9,506 nucleotides of DNA, taken from the NCBI GenBank assembly GCA_937951695.1, contig CALFBL010000127.1, positions 1 through 9,506 of the forward strand, read 5' to 3'. Both the position numbers and the translations under genes were made by a program. Below the pieces are notes generated by a model. It did not search any database and was not told the DNA's origin. It saw nothing but the letters and a program-made list of their open reading frames with translations. This DNA comes from an uncultured Granulosicoccaceae bacterium. GTDB lineage: Bacteria > Pseudomonadota > Gammaproteobacteria > Granulosicoccales > Granulosicoccaceae. Shown in pieces: positions 6,587-9,506 of this stretch (the first letter of the stretch is position 1; each line of letters begins with the position of its first letter).

Positions 6587-7515
6587 GTCTGTGTGGCCCA
6601 GTTGCTTGCCATAGAGGCGGCAACCAAGGCCACGCCCACAGCACACAGTACAAATCCGCATACCCCTATCGCGGTTAAGCGCTCATCGAATAAAATCCAC
6701 GCTTCAATGGCCACCAACGGTGGCACCAAGTAGAAAAGACTGGCGACTTGCCCGGCCTCACCGCGCTGCAATAACTTCATCAAAAGCAGCACGGCTCCAA
6801 TGGACAACACCACCACCAACCATGCCAGAGCTGCGATAAAAGTAGGCGTCCAGTTGATTACCTGGGTTTCAAACGCACGGCTCATTGGGTACGCCACCAG
6901 CGCCGCGCTGGCGTACTGCACCACAGCCCCCGACACCAGCGGCACATCGGAGCAAAAACGCTTCTGGTACAAGGTACCCAGCGTGATCCCTAGCAATGCC
7001 ATCACACAAAACAGCAGACCAAGCGCATCCACCGAGTGCACCGCCTCAAACGCCACATCGCGATCCACCAGCACCAGCGTGATGCCTGCAAGCCCTGCTA
7101 GCACACCCAGTAGTTTTACCCGAGTGATGGACTCTCGTAGCCACAGTGCAGCGATCAACACAGTGAGTAGCGGTTGAAGACCGACGACCAGAGCTGAAAA
7201 ACCGGCATCTACGCCACGATGGATGGCAATGAAAACGCCCCCCAAATACACACCGTGCAACAGCACACCCACCACAGTTGCGTGAAAAAAATGCGACCCT
7301 GTTGACGGCCACGGTTCTTGCAATACGGGCACCAGCGCCGAAAGCACAATCGCTGCGATGATAAAACGGATGCTCAACAACGTCAGCGGTTCGGCAAAGG
7401 CAACGCCGTATTTGGATCCGATAAAACCGGTGCTCCAAAGAAACACGAACAATACTGACGGCCAGTGGCGCAGTGGGCGGGTACGCCAGCTTTTCACACG
7501 ACAACACCGGTCCAA
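6583..7515 (-). CDS. EamA/DMT-family transporter, ten membrane segments
   Basis: An inner-membrane carrier of the drug/metabolite transporter superfamily; members export amino acids, metabolites or drugs, and the substrate cannot be read here. At 310 residues it has the usual two EamA repeats. The first begins VLFVFLWSTGFIGSKYG (21-37), continues through IRFIIAAIVLSALVPVL (49-65) and LQPLLTVLIAALWLRE (113-128), and ends near residue 150. The second runs from about 164 to 303 and includes FYLVPPLVAIEAWILFDERL (261-280). About ten hydrophobic helices can be counted, with Arg/Lys at the short cytosolic N-terminus. The frame opens at TTG (7515); an in-frame GTG at 7497 would remove only six residues and is an equally likely start. 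Its stop codon overlaps the glutaredoxin gene stop on the other strand, so no separate terminator fits between them. Confidence 0.92.
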   Translation of the reverse strand: MDRCCRVKSWRTRPLRHWPSVLFVFLWSTGFIGSKYGVAFAEPLTLLSIRFIIAAIVLSALVPVLQEPWPSTGSHFFHATVVGVLLHGVYLGGVFIAIHRGVDAGFSALVVGLQPLLTVLIAALWLRESITRVKLLGVLAGLAGITLVLVDRDVAFEAVHSVDALGLLFCVMALLGITLGTLYQKRFCSDVPLVSGAVVQYASAALVAYPMSRAFETQVINWTPTFIAALAWLVVVLSIGAVLLLMKLLQRGEAGQVASLFYLVPPLVAIEAWILFDERLTAIGVCGFVLCAVGVALVAASMASNWATQT

Positions 7516-7516
7516 T

Positions 7517-7530
7517 CTAGAGCGCTCTAG
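7517..7530. promoter_or_regulatory. 14-bp perfect palindrome before the EamA gene
   Basis: CTAGAGCGCTCTAG reads the same on both strands and ends two bases from the TTG start of the transporter. Such a position would allow repression by a dimeric regulator. A perfect 14-mer palindrome is expected by chance about once in 16 kb, so the evidence is weak. Confidence 0.25.
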
Positions 7531-7615
7531 TATGCCAGCTCTGCACGACCGTCAAGACAGCTAATTGACTTATCCGCGACACACATCAACTCGGCGGACG
7601 CTATGATTGTAAGAT

Positions 7616-7643
7616 TTGACCGTTTGAACGATCGCAGTAAAAC
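7616..7643 (+). promoter_or_regulatory. Possible promoter of the antiporter gene
   Basis: TTGACC (7616-7621, 5/6 match to -35) is followed after 16 bases by TAAAAC (7638-7643, 4/6 match to -10), 23 bp before the ATG at 7667. Position and spacing suit a sigma-70 promoter; no experiment is implied. Confidence 0.35.
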
Positions 7644-7666
7644 TTTTTCGGATTCAGGTCGCACAC

Positions 7667-8635
7667 ATGACGTACCTAAGCTTTGTCTATCTTATCGCTG
7701 GCGCGGCATTGCTGATGTTGGCTGGCGATGCACTGGTGCGCGGAGCGATGGGCATCAGCTTGCGGTCCGGACTGTCTGCCACATTCGTCAGTTTGACCGT
7801 CGTGGCGCTTGGTACCTCTTTGCCGGAATTGCTAGTCAGTGTGCAAGCGGCGCTTCAAGGCTCACCAGGCATCGCACTGGGTAATGTGATTGGCAGTAAC
7901 ATGGCGAACATCCTGCTCATTCTGGGCGTACCCGCGCTCATTTTGGTGGTGCAGACCGACGCTGCAGAACATCGACGCAACGTATTGCTAATGCTGGTAG
8001 CCACGATCGCGTTTGCGGCTGTGGCTTGGAGCGGTGAGATCTCCCGCCTAGCAGGCGTAGCGTTTCTGATCGCGTTAGTTGGCATTATCACAATCAGTAT
8101 AAAACTGTCAAAGTCCTCAGGCAACGCCGGTGAGTCGTCGGCTTTAACCGACGATATTGATCCAAGCACAGCCACAGAAACGACCAACAAACTGCTCGCC
8201 TATCTGGGGTTTGGCGTGATCGGCTTGCCAATTGGTGCTTACTGTCTGATCGAAGGCGCTCGGGACATAGCGCTCGCCGCTGGCTTGTCAGAAAGTGCGG
8301 TGGGGTTAACCGTCATTGCATTGGGAACATCACTACCGGAATTAGCAGCGAGTGTTGCCGCAGCGCTGCGCGGCCGAACCGATATGATCATGGGTAATGT
8401 GATTGGCTCGAACCTGATGAACATTCTCGCTATCATCGGCGTCACCTCGATTATTTCGCCGCTGGACACCGCATCTGAATTATTAAAGCTTGACCTAATT
8501 TCGCTAGTTGCGATCAGCGCCATTCTGGCGCTCATTGTTCTGGCCGGTTGGCGCATCGGGCGCATACTGGGTGTCGGGTTCCTGCTCGGTTATGGCGCGT
8601 TTGTGTGGTTGGCACTCAGTCACACAGCGGGCTAA
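7667..8635 (+). CDS. Calcium/sodium antiporter, CaCA superfamily (YrbG-like)
   Basis: An inner-membrane cation/calcium exchanger that uses the sodium or proton gradient to expel Ca2+ or a similar cation. The two diagnostic alpha repeats are plain and near identical: TVVALGTSLPEL (44-55) with GNVIGSNMANILLILG (72-87), and TVIALGTSLPEL (215-226) with GNVIGSNLMNILAIIG (243-258). The acidic residues Glu54 and Glu225 are the expected ion ligands. At 322 residues it is close to E. coli YrbG (325 from memory). About ten hydrophobic helices flank a hydrophilic cytosolic loop at 148-175. The ATG at 7667 begins directly at the first helix, as in relatives. It stands alone between a divergent transporter and a convergent dehydrogenase. 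Direction and exact ion are inferred from the family. Confidence 0.94.
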   Translation: MTYLSFVYLIAGAALLMLAGDALVRGAMGISLRSGLSATFVSLTVVALGTSLPELLVSVQAALQGSPGIALGNVIGSNMANILLILGVPALILVVQTDAAEHRRNVLLMLVATIAFAAVAWSGEISRLAGVAFLIALVGIITISIKLSKSSGNAGESSALTDDIDPSTATETTNKLLAYLGFGVIGLPIGAYCLIEGARDIALAAGLSESAVGLTVIALGTSLPELAASVAAALRGRTDMIMGNVIGSNLMNILAIIGVTSIISPLDTASELLKLDLISLVAISAILALIVLAGWRIGRILGVGFLLGYGAFVWLALSHTAG

Positions 8636-8675
8636 CCTCGCTAATGTCATCAGGGCCATCAATTTCGTTGAAAAC

Positions 8676-8715
8676 GTGGCGATCCAGCGCGTGGCAACAG
8701 TTTATAACTCGCCAC
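8676..8715. other. Weak inverted repeat between convergent antiporter and dehydrogenase genes
   Basis: GTGGCGA (8676-8682) pairs with TCGCCAC (8709-8715) across a 26-base loop in the 100-bp gap between the two stops. There is no T-tract on either side, so I do not call it an intrinsic terminator. No other terminator is visible in the gap. Confidence 0.25.
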
Positions 8716-8735
8716 AGTGATCCACCATAACATTG

Positions 8736-9506
8736 CTAAACGTGGATGATGCGTCGATCCAATTCGGCGATCGACGCACATCCCGTTTGTGCCATAACGT
8801 TACTGATTTCATCTTTCAATAACTCAAACACCTCGTTCAAACCACGCGCTTTGGCAGCTCCGATTCCGTAAAGAAACGGTCGCCCAAGAAAGACAAAATC
8901 CGCGCCGCTGGCCAGCGCCTTTACAATGGAGTCGCCACTGCGAATCCCGCTATCGATCATTATCGGAAAGTTGTCTGGCAGTGCGGTACGAATGCTGGGC
9001 AACTGATCAATTGGAGCGACGGCACTGTCCAGCTGACGACCCCCGTGGTTAGAAATATAAATACCATCAGCACCGTGCTCAACCGCATGCAGGGCATTAT
9101 CGACGGTGCACACCCCTTTTACGATCAGGGAACCGCTCCAAGCGTCACGTAGCCGTTTCAGAAATTCCTCGTCGAGTAAACCGCGAGTAGCGGTGCGAGT
9201 GAACGAAGCAGCGTCAGGGTCATTGGCAAAATTGGCCAACTCTGGAGCGCCCTTCAGCAGCGTTGTTAATGACCACTGCGGGTGTGATGCTAAATCCATA
9301 AATTGACGCAGGCCAATCTTCAAAGGGGCCTGAAAACCGTTTTTGATGTCTCGGGTTCGACGGGCAACCTTTTGCGCATCCACCGTTAACACCAATGTTT
9401 TGTAGCCCGCCTCCTTGGCACGCCGGACCAGCTTCATAGCCTCATCAATGGACGGACCGACGTAAAGCTGAAACCATGCTCGATCACCGGCCCAATGCGC
9501 CATATT
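8736..9506 (-). CDS. FMN-dependent alpha-hydroxy-acid dehydrogenase, N-terminus beyond right edge
   Basis: A flavoenzyme of the lactate dehydrogenase/glycolate oxidase/mandelate dehydrogenase family, which oxidises an L-2-hydroxy acid to the 2-oxo acid. The frame is open to the right edge and about 120 N-terminal residues of the usual roughly 380 are missing; the ATG at 9503 is internal. Counting from that Met: WFQLYV (10-15), LVLTVD (37-42), RTRDIKNGF (49-57), LIVKGV with the FMN-contacting Lys129 (126-131), the signature ISNHGGRQLD (150-159) with catalytic His154, DSGIRSGDSIVKALASGADFV (184-204) and LGRPFLYG (206-213) for FMN phosphate binding. The usual DGG is DSG here, as in the subgroup often labelled alpha-hydroxy-acid oxidizing protein. 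Substrate (glycolate, lactate or other) cannot be decided without the missing part. It is convergent with the antiporter. Confidence 0.93.
   Translation of the reverse strand, partial: NMAHWAGDRAWFQLYVGPSIDEAMKLVRRAKEAGYKTLVLTVDAQKVARRTRDIKNGFQAPLKIGLRQFMDLASHPQWSLTTLLKGAPELANFANDPDAASFTRTATRGLLDEEFLKRLRDAWSGSLIVKGVCTVDNALHAVEHGADGIYISNHGGRQLDSAVAPIDQLPSIRTALPDNFPIMIDSGIRSGDSIVKALASGADFVFLGRPFLYGIGAAKARGLNEVFELLKDEISNVMAQTGCASIAELDRRIIHV
8751..8777. repeat. 9-bp inverted repeat inside the dehydrogenase 3' end
   Basis: GCGTCGATC (8751-8759) and GATCGACGC (8769-8777) form a perfect 9-bp stem with a 9-base loop within the last codons of the dehydrogenase. No T-tract follows. It could mark a transcript 3' end or stability element, or simply reflect coding sequence. 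Confidence 0.3.

Overview
This 9.5 kb window looks like chromosomal DNA of a free-living, probably marine or other environmental gammaproteobacterium. The evidence is a 532-residue isocitrate lyase of the long Pseudomonas-type form, moderate G+C by eye, short intergenic gaps and ordinary metabolic and transport genes. I see no insertion sequence, phage gene, CRISPR array, tRNA or rRNA. The genus cannot be fixed from sequence alone.

Layout, left to right. (1) 1-1014, minus: a secreted lipoprotein, probably a beta-propeller, running off the left edge. (2) About 996-2507, minus: a long HTH_XRE regulator of the RamB/PrpR/ScfR type with a degenerate M78 (ImmA/IrrE-like) middle domain and a Cys-rich tail. 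It overlaps the lipoprotein start, so the two are probably co-transcribed. (3) A 123-138 bp divergent control region holding a direct repeat and an inverted repeat. (4) 2646-2993, plus: an unrecognised 115-residue protein. (5) 3069-4667, plus: isocitrate lyase aceA, ended by a strong bidirectional terminator. (6) 4750-5784, minus: a PLP-dependent threonine/serine dehydratase-family enzyme. (7) 5957-6586, plus: a tandem thioredoxin-fold/glutaredoxin protein whose stop overlaps the stop of (8) 6583-7515, minus: an EamA/DMT transporter. (9) 7667-8635, plus: a calcium/sodium antiporter of the CaCA/YrbG family. (10) 8736-9506, minus: an FMN-dependent alpha-hydroxy-acid dehydrogenase whose N-terminus lies beyond the right edge.

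The clearest functional unit is the left half. A short-chain acyl-CoA-type regulator stands divergently next to the glyoxylate-shunt enzyme isocitrate lyase, with an unknown small gene between them. This parallels the known proximity of ramB and icl in mycobacteria and suggests local control of the glyoxylate bypass during growth on acetate, fatty acids or other C2 sources. The hydroxy-acid dehydrogenase (glycolate or lactate class) and the PLP dehydratase could feed glyoxylate or pyruvate pools, but they are separate transcription units and that link is inference only. I do not see a clearly new multi-gene system. The best leads are the regulator/unknown-gene/aceA module and its possible operators.
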